Below, in pieces: positions 5,800 to 6,261 of a DNA stretch of 6,261 nt. The DNA is from Vitreoscilla sp. (lineage in GTDB: Bacteria > Pseudomonadota > Gammaproteobacteria > Burkholderiales > Burkholderiaceae), in NCBI GenBank assembly GCA_014378125.1, contig JACMOG010000610.1, forward strand, positions 1-6,261. Direction: 5' to 3'. Position 1 is the first letter of the stretch. The number at the start of each line of letters is the position of its first letter. A program made the position numbers and the translations under genes. The notes beneath the pieces were generated by a model. That model saw nothing but the letters and a program-made list of their open reading frames with translations, had not been told where the DNA came from and made no database searches.

Positions 5800-6261
5800 A
5801 CCTGCACCAGTTCCGTTTCGTGCAGGAGGCCGTGCGCCGAAACCTGAACCTGACCGAGACCGCCAAGGCGCTGTTCACCTCCCAACCCGGCATCTCCAAA
5901 GCCATCCTCGAGCTCGAGGAGGAACTCGGCATCGATCTCTTCGTGCGCCACGGCAAGCGCCTGCGCCGCGTCACCGAGCCGGGCCAGGAGGTGCTCAAGG
6001 CCATCGACGTGATCCTGCGCGAGGTGGCCAACATGAAGCGCATCGGCGAGGAGTACTCGAAACAGGATGCCGGCCGACTGTCGATCGCCGCCACGCATAC
6101 GCAGGCCCGCTACGTGTTGCCCGAGCCCGTGGCGCAGCTGCGCCGGCGCTTTCCCAAGGTGCAGGTCAGCCTGCACCAGGGCTCGCCCAGCGACGTGGTG
6201 CAGATGCTGCTCGATGGCACCGCCGACATCGGCCTGGCCACCGAATCGCTGTCCGAGCCCG
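5796..6261 (+). CDS. cysB: CysB-family LysR-type transcriptional regulator, N-terminal part (cut by right edge)
   Basis: CysB activates sulfate uptake and reduction genes when sulfur is limiting; N-acetylserine is the inducer in enterics and sulfate or sulfide opposes it. The window holds 155 codons of about 310-325. The winged helix-turn-helix is at about residues 3-60, with LTETAKALFTSQPGISKAILELEEELG as recognition region, and the linker helix follows (about 61-90). The effector domain starts LSIAATHTQARYVLP (95-109). T100, T102 and Q103, and T149 in IGLATE, coincide in position and residue with the sulfate ligands of Klebsiella CysB, separating it from generic LysR regulators. The close paralogue Cbl shares much of this, so Cbl remains possible. 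ATG 5796 overlaps the cbiX stop; GGA at 5785-5787 is a modest Shine-Dalgarno. Usually LysR regulators diverge from their targets; here it is co-transcribed behind cbiX. Confidence 0.88.
   Translation, partial: MNLHQFRFVQEAVRRNLNLTETAKALFTSQPGISKAILELEEELGIDLFVRHGKRLRRVTEPGQEVLKAIDVILREVANMKRIGEEYSKQDAGRLSIAATHTQARYVLPEPVAQLRRRFPKVQVSLHQGSPSDVVQMLLDGTADIGLATESLSEP

Noticed and set aside
5379..6176. A 265-codon minus-strand frame opposite cbiX and cysB.
   Set aside because: No recognisable motif. The plus strand encodes CbiX with both metal histidines and CysB with the sulfate ligands in register.
1..6261. A previously undescribed multi-gene system (defence, mobile or secretion) in the window.
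   Set aside because: All seven larger genes belong to well-known housekeeping families with intact key residues and conserved neighbours. No transposase, integrase, toxin-antitoxin pair, spaced repeats or atypical-composition block was seen.

Overview
The window is a high-GC, gene-dense stretch of ordinary chromosome. Gene content, protein sequences and gene order point to a betaproteobacterium, most likely Burkholderiales and probably Comamonadaceae (Acidovorax/Variovorax-like). That placement is from recalled family resemblance; no search was run. I see no mobile element, CRISPR array, rRNA or tRNA, and no convincing new multi-gene system. What is unusual lies in the short intergenic spaces and one tiny gene.

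Layout, left to right. (1) 1-719, minus strand: first 239 codons of icd (NADP-dependent isocitrate dehydrogenase), running off the left edge, with a plausible sigma70 promoter upstream. (2) 856-1014, plus strand, divergent from icd: a 52-codon gene for a small exported Ala/Lys-rich protein of unknown function, followed by two hairpins that share the same 12-base core. The second hairpin looks like a terminator and overlaps the stop codon of the convergent holC. (3) 3051-1092, minus strand: pepA (leucyl aminopeptidase) then holC (DNA polymerase III chi subunit), separated by 76 bases that carry a short GC-rich inverted-repeat element. (4) 3088-5309, plus strand, divergent from pepA across only 36 bases: lptF and lptG, overlapping by ATGA, the two membrane subunits of the LPS exporter. 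(5) 5383-6261, plus strand: a short CbiX-type sirohydrochlorin chelatase overlapping by ATGA with cysB, a LysR-type sulfur regulator cut by the right edge. The lptG-cbiX gap carries a second element built like the one between pepA and holC.

How the parts relate. The pepA-holC pair facing lptFG is a known proteobacterial arrangement, also seen in E. coli. LptF and LptG form the transmembrane heterodimer that, with the LptB ATPase, extracts LPS from the inner membrane. CbiX and CysB make a sulfur-assimilation pair: siroheme is the cofactor of assimilatory sulfite reductase, and CysB activates the sulfate-reduction genes. Icd is central TCA metabolism and has no evident link to its neighbours. 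The most re-readable signals are the two related intergenic repeats (one apparently supplying and masking the cbiX ribosome binding site), the twin hairpins with identical cores, and the small exported protein.
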